The notes beneath the pieces are model-generated. The model did no database searches. It was not told the DNA's origin and worked only from the letters and a program-made list of their open reading frames with translations. Below, one piece after another: positions 47,276 through 61,530 of a stretch of DNA of 64,000 nucleotides. The first letter of the stretch is position 1; every line of letters starts with the position of its first letter. The position numbers and the translations under genes were made by a program. Origin of the DNA: Nageia nagi (taxonomy: Eukaryota > Pinophyta); contig JBITNC010000001.1 in NCBI GenBank assembly GCA_050084985.1, positions 147,932,001 through 147,996,000 of the forward strand, read 5' to 3'.

Positions 47276-47439
47276 GTTTAGTAATCTTAGCTAACAACTA
47301 GTTCATAATCTCTTTTGCACATGTGTGCATGGTTCAAACCTAGATATCACCATTATATCGAAAAATACGAATAATTATCAGACTTCTTTAGGCGAAGAAA
47401 AAGGATAACAGCATTGTCATTATCCCCACTCCATGTTGC

Positions 47440-48440
47440 TCGTGGAGCATGTCATTTTTCCCTCGAGCATTTCCATAATATTGATCCTCTAAATATTCAA
47501 AACTTACATAAAATTTTAGCAATAGCACTTAAAGCCTTACCTCACTTTCAAGGAACTGAGAAAACAGCTATTGAGCATTGTCACAATGAAAGTGGTTTTT
47601 TTTGGCACTTCATAATATTATTCATGAAGATTTCACGGTCAGATTATTAGCTCACTTATGCAAGGGAAAGGTCATATCATGGTTCCACTCCCTTACCAAA
47701 TGGCATAACTACCTTGGATGAGCTCATTGAACGAGCAATTTAAAGAATTAGATGATGAATTCTTTTTTGCTAAATCAGTTTAACTCCATTCAGAGACATC
47801 CTGAAGAGTTAACTATTGATTTCAATATCCGCCAGTAAGACTTGGAATATAATCCTATTTCATGTCAGGCCCACTCTTAATCAAGCCTTCATATTTTATC
47901 AAAGGATCTTTAGCCCTGATATTAAAATGATTATGGAGTAATCATATCTAACATTCCCTCAAATCTACCAAGAAGCATTATATGCAAACAATGCTTAAAT
48001 GTTTGTGGGTAAGCTTCCCCCAAAAATAGTTATTCCTTACGGTCCAGAGTTACCCAAATCTAACTAATAATCATTAATTCCACTTGCATCTGTACCATCA
48101 TTAAATCATATTCCATAGCTTCTAGCACCTCTATTCAACCACTTGTACAACTTTAGTTCCAACTAATGGCCAAACTCTTGACCAGATCATATTACAAGAG
48201 ATGGAGAAGAGCTTATGTAATCTCAGTAACCAATTTATTTCAGATAGACAAAATGTAGAAAACTGGTATAAGAATACATACCAGAAGAGGTATCCTTCGG
48301 TTACTAAATAGAAAGCTCAATCCTCTAATCAACCAAATCATAAAGTGATGACTTCCTTCAAAGGTCCTTGCCTGGCTAATACAAAGTAATGGTGTAGAGC
48401 TTGCAATGATCCAAATATTTTAAAAACTTGTTAGAAGTAT
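47440..48440 (+). pseudogene. Ty3/gypsy-type gag remnant
   Basis: The plus strand reads LPHFQGTEKTAIEHCHNESG, then in other frames LLAHLCKGKVISWFHSL, NGITTLDELIERAI, FNSIQRHPEELTIDFNIR and LPPKIVIPYGPELPKS. This matches the gag core of a gypsy group (LP.F.GE....P..HL..F.......D...RL....L.G.A..WF..L......SW..L...F; QF...KR...E...DF..RF). It may end in a Cys-rich piece, KWCRACNDPN with LKTC, near 48390-48435. No LTR or pol accompanies it, so it is an isolated fragment. Confidence 0.7.
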
Positions 48441-50320
48441 CAGCATCAAGCCAAGCTTTTTTCTCAAGAATAAGTTCATTTGAAAGCTCTAGAACAGGCT
48501 CATGGAAAGCAGTTGTCTGATATGAATTGCATGAACAAAATTTTCCATAAAACTTGATTAAATTTGTGCAACTATTGTCTGTCGTTGTAGTCAGATCTGG
48601 CTTAACCCTAGAGTCAATCACACTCATTCATCCACTTTACCCTGGGAAGGAATTCAGTAGAAAACAAATTTATATAAAATATATTGTTTGAAGATATTGG
48701 TAGACAAATTATTTACAAACTGTAACTTGCATTTCCCATAGATAATTTATTTTGAAGATGACTTAACATGGTACTGTTGTCCTTCCCATTTATAGTGGTG
48801 ATAAATCTGGTGTTAAGAAGAATGCATCAACCTTTCTATTCAGATTGGAGTAGGCATTCTTTGCTCTATGATGTGCTACATGTTCAGGGGTTGTAACAAC
48901 ATTTCTTTCACAGACTTCTGCCTTTTTACAGACTGAGAATATCGAGGCCATGAAACTTTTTTTTCTCTTAAATGTACTACTTTGAAGTCCGTTGCTTGTC
49001 CTTCTCTCATCACTGACTGTGCTTGGCAAGCTTTTAAAATGTTTGAGGACAAGATCATCGCAATATATTGCCTTCATTGTATACCTGAAGCATCATACAC
49101 TATCCAACGTAAGGACTACAACATTTTATCGTAAGGATAATGTATATTCAATATGACAAATAATTCTTATCAGCAACAAAACATCGATTTCTTGTATTCT
49201 AAGAAATTTCTAATGAGAGGATTAACTAAAATGAAGACCATGAATACCTTACAGGGCGGATTCTGGATTTTTTTTTCTTCCACTACTAGAGTAACTTTCA
49301 TGTCATGTAATTCCAGCTAGGTGATGGTTTTATAGCCAGTTATGATTGATATTATATGTTCATAAATATTTGTTTTAAGGCATAAGAATTTTATACAGTA
49401 AAAGAATAAAACCAAGATTATTAGATGATTTCTATGATTCAGAGGTAGCAATTATGGAAGGAGACTCCGAAATCAATGGAGTAATTTGGTATTATTACAA
49501 CGTAAGATCAGAAGATCCTATGTTTCCATTTGATTTTGGGCGATTTGATTCTGTCTTGTCTGAATCTTACTTGAAAATTTTGTGAAAGGATCGTCTGAGA
49601 GAAGGAATCTTCCTCCAAAACAAAAGGAAATGCCAAGATTGATACATCAATAAACGGATAGTAGAAACTTCAAAGGTGGCCGATTGATGATCACAATCCT
49701 GTCTTATCTTTTAAATAAGTTTACATGAATTTTTATTGAAATTAATAGTCTGAGAAAATGGTGCAGAGTTAGCTGTAATTGTTGTCCATCCCAAACTACA
49801 GTGAGGACTCCAAAGCTGCTGCACTAGTTTATGCTGAGCTCCTCTCAATTGCATTCCATTGGTTAAAATATTTATTTCAACTCACCTTTAGAAAAGATGA
49901 AAACCGTTTTCTTCTTTTATTACTTTTGTTCTTGAAAGGGGCATTTTTGACTTAATTGCTTGAACGTATGTATCTAGAACTTAGATCTGATTGGCAGAAG
50001 TTAACCTCATAGGTCTGATCTAATAGCATTTATGTTTTTCTATAAGGCATATAATTTAAACTTACATCTTTTATGGATTAAAGGATTTGACATTTGTAGT
50101 AGTACATAATACCTCTTCTGTTTTTGTAGGGGTATGATCTCCATCTCATCGATATCTACCATCAACTTTTAGGGACATAAAGTTTTGAATTGGACTTCTT
50201 GTATCCAAGAGCTTTGAACTACCCATCTTTCCAACTCTCCTATCTATCAATTCATTCAATATTAATCTTATTTAATATACTATCTTAAATAGTTTTATAC
50301 ATTATATAAAAAATAAAAAA
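48441..50320. other. Stretch without recognised elements; one open frame of interest
   Basis: Base composition is less extreme than around it. A minus-strand frame at 49077-48790 encodes 95 residues (begins MKAIYCDDLVLKHFKSLP) with a gene-like residue mix, but I recognise no domain, and neither splice sites nor an extension of the frame support it. Nothing else could be identified. Confidence 0.35.
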
Positions 50321-50328
50321 TAGCTTTA

Positions 50329-50350
50329 ATATATATATATATATATATAT
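50329..50350. repeat. TA microsatellite
   Basis: A short (TA)n run. Confidence 0.9.
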
Positions 50351-50439
50351 CATTTGAAAATGATTATTCTTTTTTCTTTAAATAATAAAGTAGATTAATT
50401 TTTTTTAAATATTAAAGTCTACAATTAAATACTCAAACC

Positions 50440-51010
50440 AATAAATATAAAAAAAATGCAATAAATATCACAAAGATATTATTTATAAAAATAAAAAAAT
50501 ATAACTTAACAATAATTAAATATGAAATAATAATAATATATTAAATAATAATTAAATATGAAAAAAATGTAATTACATATGAAAAAATTTGTGGATTAAT
50601 TTCAACCATCCATTTATGCAAGTGTTATAGTTGTGAACCGATTTCAACCATTGGATTACTTTTAAAACTAATAAGTGATAAATGAGTTTTCCACCTCTCT
50701 TCTTGTCTATGGATGCAATTGTTACTAGTTTAGATATCTTAAATATATATCTACAAAATACTTAAAGATATCAAGCTTAAATATCTTTGTACATTATATA
50801 AATATTAATGGAATAAATATCAAAGAGATATTATTTATAAAAAATAATAAATATAATTTAGAAATAATTAAATATGAAAAAAGATATGGATTAATTTGGA
50901 TCATCCTTTTTTACAATATTATATTTTTGGATCAATTTCAATTATTGAATTATTAAATTTACACACATGATATTTGAGCTCTCCACATCTTCTTTCTCCT
51001 TGTTGATCAT
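50440..51010 (+). repeat. Diverged tandem duplication
   Basis: ATAAATATCACAAAGATATT (50461) and ATAAATATCAAAGAGATATT (50813) begin two parallel stretches. They share AATAATTAAATATGAAA, GGATTAATTT and a late TCTCCACATCTTCT/TTCCACCTCTCTTCT. The offset is about 352 bases. Origin unknown; no ends typical of transposons were found. Confidence 0.65.
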
Positions 51011-53204
<2,194 letters not shown>

Positions 53205-55450
53205 CTATGAGGGGATAAACTTCAGATTGTCATAGTTGAATTTGTAGAGGTTGATATAGGTCTTTTTGAGCATAATTTCCTTAAAGCCCAAATTTACCAC
53301 AACATCCTCATATCTGGTGCTTTTGGGGCTTTTGGTGCCTTTCCTTAGTTTGGTTTCTTCAAGCATTTTGCTGTGAATTCTAGAGCTAAATGCTATTCTA
53401 AAATAAACTAGATGCTTTAGCTGAGATCTCTCTAATTGTTTAGATGTTGTATTCATCACTTATTTTCCTTCTAAAGCTTCATAAGCCTGACCATACATCA
53501 CCTTTACCTTATCACTCTCTTGAGTCATCGAGATATCTGGAGCATCTCTTTTGAACATCTTTCCTATCTCTCTAATTTTGAACTATGTAGGTGGGGCTTG
53601 CTCCTCTAAATTGATAATATGAACACTTTGAGAGACTATTGCTTTCTTCCTTGTAGCCTTCTCTATGGACTTATCTCCCTTTATAGCTAGTGAAGTGGTT
53701 ACTCTCTGAGAAACTATGATCTTATTATCATCCTATCACTGTCAACTTATGATATTGGGCTTAAATACCTTTCCATATGCAACTTGCCTTCTAAAACCTC
53801 CTTTTTCCTTAAGTCCCAAAGTTTTCTTGCACTCCTAGTTTTAACCTGACTAGGAGGGGATGATACAAGCCCTAGTGCATCTGTACTCTATTTGTTACTT
53901 TTGTTCTAATTCTCTAAAAGTTCTAAATATTTGATTGAAGACAAGCTTATTCTATCCTCAAAAGCATACAATTATGTAATTTTCCTAGTAGAGTCTATAG
54001 GATTCATTGGAGAACCCTTATTTGAGAGAATAAGTGTCTTCACTTCCTCCTTTGATAACTCTTCCTACTCCTCTTCCACATGCAATGATTCAAGTAGCTC
54101 TTGGAATTATTTAGAAGGGATTTTATCCACCCCCACATCCTCTTCCATTACTTTTCCTCCTTGATTCTAGCTACATTGCTCAAAACCTACCTTACTCAAA
54201 TTTTTTGAAAGTAACACTAGCTTCCTCTTTAGTCTTCTACTTCTCCTTGGCTCAGCCATTAACTCCCTTTCTTCCATATGGAGAGGACTATATAATTATT
54301 TAATATATTTTTATTTGACCTAAATCATTTCTTGGTCCCTTCTCTTATATAATACTTTTTTCTTTTGTTTGGTTGTAATCTTCTTTCCCTTCTTACCTTT
54401 GATGTTACTTCTTTCACCTTTTGCTTCCCATTTTGTACTAATTGTAATCAAAGTATTTTCTACCTCTACTTCTTCTTAGGATTCACTCAAAAAAAGTTCT
54501 TCACCCTAAGAGTGGCTAGAAGAGGTGAAGTTCAAACCCTAAGAATTAGCTCTTTTTGACTTCAATTCTAGAGCTCTAAGACACCTACTTTTTTTTCTTA
54601 TGAGGTAAGGAATTATGCTTTTTGAATTATCATTCATTTGAGGGAAACCAAACTTTGGGATAAATCCCCTCAATTTTTTTCTCTTGAAGGATCCCCTACA
54701 TCAACCTTTTTACCTAGCTCAAAGACTTATCCTCCAACTAAGACTTTCACCCTAGGTAGTTTCTTTAATGAAAGAGAAATTGCTCTCTTCACTACAAGTT
54801 TAATAACAACTCCATGCAAGGGTAAGGAGGCCTTTTTATTTTCAACCTTGTATACCAAATTAGCCATAGAATTGAAAATAAAAAATAGGAAATTCACCTT
54901 ATCATTTTTCAAGAATATAAAGTGATTCAACATGAAGAAGTAGGAAGTAAGAAAGATTTTGTATATCCCCTTGAGCATCATATACTTGATCAATACTAAA
55001 GTGAAATCATCCCATGGCTTGGGAATGGAATCCCTAAGCACATCCATTTGATATTTCTCTAAATATTTTATCTTTTATATTTTTTTGCAAGAATTTATTT
55101 CTAGCATCCAGGTTATTAAGCTTCCCCTCTCTTCGAACTTGAATACCTTTATTTTGTAGCATAATTTCCTATGTAATTATATTAGGGTTGAATGTCAGGT
55201 TTCTTTCATTCACTCTACAATGCCCATTCTCCCATGAGCTCTCCACCTCTATCAAAAGTTGGTCATCATGGCCTTTACATGCACAAATGAAACTATCTAA
55301 CCCACCTTGATAAATGATATTGCAAATAACCCTATTGGTCATGGCTTCGATAGGGGACAATGACTCCAATCTTACAAGGTCCCCCCATGTTATTTGCTCT
55401 AGTTTCTCTTCTAACTTAGATCTACCACCTTCTCCATTGGAGCTTACCAT
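53205..55450 (-). pseudogene. Long decayed coding sequence of unknown function
   Basis: A consistent minus-strand coding flavour runs for over 2 kb. It starts MVSSNGEGGRSKLEEKLEQI at 55450 (open to 55169: TWGDLVRLESLSP, CNIIYQGGLDSFICACKGHD, ESSWENGHCRVNERN). It continues through 55047-54727 (SIPKPWDDFTLVLIKYMML, then LNHFIFLKNDKVNF), a Lys/Arg/Ser-rich middle around 54560-53780, and ends at 53459-53205 (KQLERSQLKHLVYFRIAF, YEDVVVNLGFKE). Stops and shifts are scattered but codon texture is kept. I do not recognise the family. It could be an unclassified transposon protein or a retrocopy. No introns are visible. The LINE lies directly upstream. Confidence 0.55.
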
Positions 55451-55599
55451 GAAATAGATAAGAGGAGAAATAGATTCAATACTAGGATTCCTAATGTCAA
55501 ATATCCAACTTTCCTACCATCATTTATCATCATTACTTGTCTATATACTATCATAATCCTTATTTCCTAAAATTCCTTCCCTACAAGATATGACTCTAC

Positions 55600-58500
55600 T
55601 ATCATGTTGGATCGTGATAAAAAACATAAAAAACTATTAAGCTTATTCACTTGAAATAAAAAATGGTTAACAAGACTATTCCCTTCTTACCATTACAAAG
55701 AGCGAAGTTAGATTTGATGACCCCACTTCAATACAACACCTAAAAAGATCCACCATCAAGGCCTAGTTAGCCCCTAGTATTTTTTAAAAAAATTGAAATG
55801 AGTCTGCTTGGTGTTTCAGCCTCACTCCCACCTTAGAGGAAGATAAATCAAAGAAAAAATTAACAATGTTGTGAAGGACTTAGAGAAATAAAGGTCTTTT
55901 TTTAATTTTTGAAAAGCATCTCCATTTTTCCCCCATCTTCCACCCTATCATGCATTTTCTTCATATTATTCTTCACTCTTACACATGTGTCAAAATCTTC
56001 TTCAACCCTAAGTATTGCTATTCTAAATATCTCATTAGATTTATTAGCATTCCCATTGAAGGTTCTCTCATTTATCTCTTTTTAAATATGCCAAAGGGTG
56101 TGACGTAACATAAAATATCCAACTTTCATCACATGTTTGTTACCTTTTAATTGTTGGCATTGCAAAATCTACTCTACAATCCCTTCTGGTATTTCTCCAA
56201 TGATATTAAAATTTTCCTTATTTTATACCATACTTCTCTAGCAAAGGAACAATGTAAGAAATATGATTATCTAATTCTTCTTGTTCTTGGAAGAGATAAT
56301 ATCTATTAGTGATCATCATTCCCTTCTTCTTCAAGTTGTTGATTGTAGCAAGCTTATTATAGGTCATAATCCATATAAAGAAAGTAATCTTAGGAGTAAG
56401 ACCATTATCCCATATCCCTTTCCATAATTATTTCTTATAATATTTTTGGTCATTTATAAGCATGAAGATGGCATAATTGATCTTATAATCCTCATTCTTT
56501 GAAGTAGTACAAATAGGTTTATCTTTCTCTTTTCCAATTGTAATTATGCTTGCCCTAATTTCCTCTAGGAGTTTAAACATTTCCTCCTTCACTTCCACAT
56601 GAGGGTGTTATTAGAGGTGCCATTTATTTTATTGTTTGGAGTAATAGTCACTTATGTTTTCTCCTTGTCTATTTTTGAACCAAAAGATTCCTTTCCTCAA
56701 AATTTTGAAGGATATTAGCAGCTTGTTCTTGATCCAATGATGCTCCTAGAGGTACATATTAGTTCCATTCCCAACTTTCCACTTCACATGCTTTCCAATC
56801 TAGTCCCTCAATTTAATGATTCCATTTCAAAAGGGTGAGCCATAGGGAGGATTTTCTACCCTTAAAAAGTGATTTCTATTATTTAGATATTTGGTTTTAC
56901 AAATCTTTATCCATTCTCTATTCTCCTCCTCACCATTTTCCAATCCATATTATCCCTTAGAGCTATATTAAGGTGCTTCATTCTTCTCAACCCTAGACCC
57001 CTTTGCTCTTGTATTTGAAAAGCTTATTATAGGCCACAAGTGAATTTTTTTTTCTTTCTCTATCATTGTCCCATATAAATTTCCTACACGCCTTATCAAT
57101 ATTACTTGCAATTGAGTTTAGCATATTAAAAATAAGCATGTTGTAAATGGGAATACTTTGAAGCATTTGTTTTATAAGGAGGGTTCTAATTGCATATGTT
57201 AAGGATTTTCCTTTCCATCCTATCAACTTTGAGTTAACATTACATAGAACCTTTTCCCATAGGTCTATAGTGAGCCTTCCTAAACAAATTGGCATACCAA
57301 GGTATCTAGTTGGATTCTATCTATCTTATAGCAAAAAATACTTGCAATATTTCTCTGTTTACTTTTAGAGCTATTTAAGAAAAATATCCTAGTCTTTTGA
57401 ATACTAATACATTGGTGTGAAGCTCTTTAATAGCCTCTTAAGATATTTTTAAAGGCTTTGGCTTTCCTTTCCTAAGATATCCCTATAAGGATTATATCAT
57501 CAACAAACTGGTACTATGAGATAGCCAAGGTTTATTTTTCTGGTTTGATTTCTTTAATTCTTCCCTCCATCTATTCTTTCTTGATTTCTTTGCCTATCAC
57601 TTCTACCATAACAATGAAGAGATAGGGAAAAATTAGATCCCCCTTCCTGATACCTCTTTCAACACCAAAATAGCCCATAGGCTATCTATTAATAATCACT
57701 AAAAATTTGGGATTAGAGATACATTCTCTGATCCAATTCCTCCTAATTATCCCAAAATCAAATACACTAAGAATTTCCTCCAAAAAATCCTAGTTTACTC
57801 TAGCCCTTTTCTATATCAAGTTTAAGGAGCATAGTTTCTTCTTTCCTCTCGTTCACTAAGTGAAACATCTCATGCATCAACATAATACCATCTATGATAA
57901 TATTACTACTCACAAATCCATATTGTTATATAGAGATCAAAGAAGATAAAAGAAGCTTCAATATTTTTGCTAGATCTTGGTGATTAGTTTATAAACCGTA
58001 TTATAAAGATTAATAGGCCTAAAACCTTTAAATTCATTTGCTGCTTTCTTCTTATGAGCTAACAATAGGAAAGTGGGATTCCAAGTTTTTAATATCTTAC
58101 CTCTTAAAGAATTCTTCTACTACTTCCACAACATCCTTGGCTACAATATCCCAATTAGCCTAAAATAAACCCACTTGGAAACCATCCAGACCTAGGGCTT
58201 TATCTTTTTGCATTGAGAATAAAGCTTTTGTTACCTTTTCTTTAGTGGTTCTTCTAGTCAACTCTTTATTCATATATTTTGTGATGATTTGGGGTATTCT
58301 TTGTAATAAGTGTGTTGTAGCTGATTTATTTATTCACTAATCATATTCTAGTAATTTTTTGTAGTAGCACTTTGCTTTATTTTTGATCTTATCTTCCTCC
58401 TAGGTAAAGGTACCATCATATTTTTTTATTTATACTATTTTGTTGATACTTATCCTTTGAAAAGTATACATTTTGAAGAAGGTGTTATTTCTATATCCAT

Positions 58501-59145
58501 CTTTCAACTATGTAACTCTAGAATTTTGTTTCGAATGCTTCTCTTCAGGAGACAAGGTGCTATAATATTTAGCTAGGAATTCTCTTTCTTTCTTTCCTAT
58601 TTATTATTTTCTTCCATACCTTAGGATATCAAGCTCTATCATTTCTAGTTCTTCTTCCTTCTCTAGCTCTCTTTGCTCCACATTTCTAAAAATTTCCTTA
58701 TTCCATTTCTTTACTCACCTCTTAATGTCGCTTGATTTTTGTAAGAGTTTGTACATTGCTATTCCTTGTAACTCATATTTCCACCACTCCTTGATATTCT
58801 CTTTGAATCTTAAGTGATCCATCCACATAAATTCAAACTTAAAAGGGGATTTCTTCTTCTTCTTACCTTCCATGCTCATCTTTATAGGTATATGATCTGA
58901 AGCTATCCTTGGGAGAGATATTAGCTTAGAGTTTTGATAATTTTCTTACCAATCAGCTGGAACAACCATTTTATCAAGTCTCCTTTGTATAAATTTCCTA
59001 TCACACTATCTATTTGACCACATAAATCTACTTCCCTTTATTTCCAAATCTATCAACTTTGTCTCATTTAGAAAATCCCTTAGATCTAACATACTTCTTG
59101 TGAGATTCAATCTTCCTCCCATCTTATCTTCCACCCTCAAAGGGT
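55600..59145 (-). mobile_element. 5'-truncated L1-type LINE (non-LTR retrotransposon)
   Basis: ORF2 can be followed on the minus strand from the middle of the endonuclease (about 59140, EDKMGGRLNLT) through reverse transcriptase to a zinc-binding tail and possibly the start of RNase H (near 55700). There are no LTRs. The left (3') end is not marked by a clear poly(A); an unrelated pseudogene begins at about 55450. The right (5') end stops inside the endonuclease, as is common for LINE copies, and copia-LTR-like sequence follows at 59215. Confidence 0.85.
55680..59145 (-). pseudogene. LINE ORF2 (endonuclease/reverse transcriptase) remnant
   Basis: Endonuclease part: LRDFLNETKLIDLEIKGSRF, MWSNR, IQRRLDKMVVPADW and SDHIPI (58886-58903), matching L1 endonuclease (GL.DL...G..FTWSN, RLDR, SDH.P). 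RT part: KALGLDGFQVGLF near 58200 (family P.G.DGF), LLKLDIEKG near 57830, QFVDDIILIG at 57488-57513 (catalytic F/YADD with A to V), then YLGMPICLGRL and KLIGWKGKSLTYAIRTLLIK near 57240. The zf-RVT-like tail near 56360-56150 has ITFFIWIMTYNKLATINNL. SGVIKSNFALCNGKKGI near 55720 may be an RNase H start. Stops and frameshifts throughout. It would nick target DNA and copy LINE RNA in place. Confidence 0.87.
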
Positions 59146-59214
59146 GTCCCTAAATATCTAATACTTAAGGGTATCTCATCTTATCTTTAGTTAATACTTA
59201 AGGGTATCCTTCAA

Positions 59215-59278
59215 TATCTTATGTATTTAGTAAATATGATAATGTAAATTCACTAATACTTAAAAGTATCCCTAGATA
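59215..59278 (+). repeat. Fragment of an older copia LTR, left part
   Basis: TAATGTAAATTCACTAATAC, then TTAAAAGTATCCCTAGATA, parallels the minus strand of the copia LTR at 45114-45504 (TAATGTAAATTCACTTAATA, then TTTGAAGTATCATTAGATA). The alignment continues at 60290. Confidence 0.65.
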
Positions 59279-60289
59279 TAGGTGAAAGCAAGAAGTTGAT
59301 TTCACTTGAAGGGAAAGTGGAAAAAGCTAAAACTCAATGTCAAAAAAATTGGGATCTTGATTTAGGTTTATAATCCTAATAAATATTGAGATCATTTATA
59401 TTTGAAACTATAATACATGCATTTTTTAAGAGTTAAATATTGGGATCCTAATATTTGAATCTTCAATTTAGCCTTAGTTTTGGGCTCAAAAAAGGCTTGG
59501 TGAGCCAACCCTTAGCCTAGGACCTACAAGTATGTGTTCATAGAAGTTTTAATAGAAAATATCAACTTTGGGAATACATTTAATGAAGTTTTTTGGTAGG
59601 ATATTTTCATGAAATTAAAACCTATTATAGATTAAAGAGCATAGATTTCAAATATTCTATTTCTTAATAATTGGATAAGATTTAATATTTTTTAATAAAA
59701 GTGATCCATATACTTGAAATATGATGGTATCTTATTTTGTTAAGAACTTTTTATTTTTTAGGAGTTTTGAAAAAAAACTTATACATGGACAAGCTTAAGA
59801 TACTTTTCTATAAGAATAATATTTTTTTGAAAAAAAGATTAAGTTAAATTATGCATGACGAACACGAGCACTTTTTGAAATAACAAATATGATTGATACA
59901 AAAGTAATAAAAAAATATTCATGAAAAAATATCCAAGATAAGCTTTAATATCTTAGGTATCTATGCCTAAAAAGATTTGAAAAAATACCTTGATTTTGGT
60001 CAAATTATGTGTGACGAACACATGTATGGTATTATCCTAAAATGATATATTTTAAAAAGTGATTTTTGTTCATCCCTATCAAAATTTAATTTCTATCATC
60101 TAGGTATTAGAATAAATTAAATGTATAAAAACTAGACTCTAAGAACTAAATTTTCACTATAGTGACCTTTTTCATGATTCCATATCTAAGTGCTTCAAAT
60201 TTTGAGATCAATCATACCCAAACTTGAAAATCAAGGAAAACACTTCCACTTTTTGGCCATAAAGTGAATCCAACTTCTTGCACTCACCC
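59279..60289. mobile_element. 1-kb non-autonomous element with terminal inverted repeats
   Basis: The left end TAGGTGAAAGCAAGAAGTTG and the right end read inward GGGTGAGTGCAAGAAGTTGG are imperfect inverted repeats. Both continue for about 40 bases (..ATTCACTT/..TTTCACTT, AAAGTGGAA). ATA flanks both ends (59276-59278 and 60290-60292). The homologous copia LTR reads straight across (..AGATACCTTAAAGTATT), giving an empty site that contains a single ATA. No transposase is present. The 3-bp duplication and lack of CACTA ends leave the superfamily open. Confidence 0.68.
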
Positions 60290-60305
60290 ATACCTTTTAA
60301 GTATT
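60290..60305 (+). repeat. Fragment of an older copia LTR, right part
   Basis: ATACCTTTTAAGTATT continues the LTR cut at 59278. It is then cut again by the LTR that begins at 60306. Confidence 0.6.
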
Positions 60306-60717
60306 TGTTAATATGATAATGTAACTTGTGCTACACTCCATGTTATGAGTATGTCCCTTGGGTAAAAGGGTGATGTATATTTTAACATTGTACAATGGTT
60401 AATATGATGATCCAAGGGAGGATTTTTGCCTATAAATAGAAGACTCTCTCCTTGAGATTACACACAAAAATTTGTAGCAAAGTTATGCTCTTTTTTAGGT
60501 TGTAGAAGAAGTAATAAAGAGTTGTTGAAAGAGAGTGCTATTTGAGAATAAGATCTTAGATTAGTGGATGTACTCCCATGGTTGGAGGAATCACTTTATA
60601 TTGGTGTCAACTTTGTGAGATTGGATATTGTGTTTATGCTTTGATGATGATGTTTTAGAGAGCCTTCATGTGATCTTGGATAATTATGGATTCAATCATT
60701 TTAGCGTATTTCCTTCA
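60306..60717 (+). repeat. 5' LTR of the second copia element
   Basis: Length (412 bases) is close to that of the related LTRs (391 and 464). It ends TTCCTTCA before the PBS. The 3' partner is outside the window, so the ends are inferred from comparison. Confidence 0.72.
60431..60438 (+). promoter_or_regulatory. TATA box of the second copia LTR
   Basis: TATAAATA followed by GAAGACTCTCTC about 125 bases into the LTR, a usual place for the element promoter. Confidence 0.55.
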
Positions 60718-60719
60718 AT

Positions 60720-60731
60720 TGGTATCAAAGC
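60720..60731 (+). other. Primer-binding site of the second copia element
   Basis: TGGTATCAAAGC, one base off the initiator-Met PBS, two bases after the LTR end. Confidence 0.82.
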
Positions 60732-61320
60732 TATTCTTGGAGGCTCCTTTGTACATCTTGGAGGTCATTCCTACTCCTTTAGAGGTCCATCTTCATTATT
60801 TTTGTGAGGTAAAATCATTAAAGCTATAACCTCTCTCTCCTTCATTATTTTTGAATTATTATATGATACTAACGTATTCTGTGTTATGTGTTAGTTCAAA
60901 TTTTTAGCAAAAATTTGCTTAAAAGTAACAATATGTTATTGTTATGTAATTATTTCTACTAATATTTCTTTTATTAACTACAAAGTTTCTTTAATAAAAT
61001 TGCTTAAATAATAATAATTTATTATTATTATAGAATTTATAATAGTATAAGTTTACCATAAAGATATTTCTTTTATGTTTATAAAAAAAGAGGGTAAAAT
61101 TTGCACCTTATTTTACAATTTATTTTACAAATTATTATATTAAAATGCATAGTTATTTTTAACAAAAAAGGGGGAACCTTATTTTTATTATACAAAAAGG
61201 GTGGAAAGAAAATATTTTTGAAAAAAGGATATTTAAAATTTTTTCACACAAAAATATATGTAAATATTTATCATAAAATAAAAATGCTTTGTAAAAAATG
61301 AGGATTGAAGGTTAGCCTAG

Positions 61321-61530
61321 TGGCCACTTAGGGCTTGACCTGGCGACCACTCAGGGCTAGTCAATAGTCACTCAAGGATAGTAGATGACCACTTAGGGCA
61401 TGACCTGATGATCACTTAGGGCCATTCTAGAGGCCATTGAGGGCCAAATGTAATGGCCATTTAGGACCCAACTTGGCAACCACTTAGGGCCTGACCTTGT
61501 AGCCACTTAGGGCCTAACCTGATGGCCAAC
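61321..61530 (+). repeat. Minisatellite, about ten 23-bp units
   Basis: The word CCAC(T)TAGGG with variants recurs at 61324, 61347, 61367, 61388, 61411, 61433, 61456, 61479, 61502 and 61524, a period of 20-23 bases. A typical unit is TGGCCACTTAGGGCTTGACC. It is much richer in G and C than its surroundings and lies 590 bases after the PBS. Confidence 0.88.

Noticed and set aside
48376-48627. 83-residue minus-strand open frame
   Set aside because: The opposite strand carries the end of a gypsy gag remnant here and no domain is recognisable on the minus strand. It is probably a shadow frame.
53931-54925. Plus-strand frames such as 53931-54164, 54365-54559 and 54638-54925
   Set aside because: They are complements of the longer minus-strand pseudogene, whose coding texture is more consistent.
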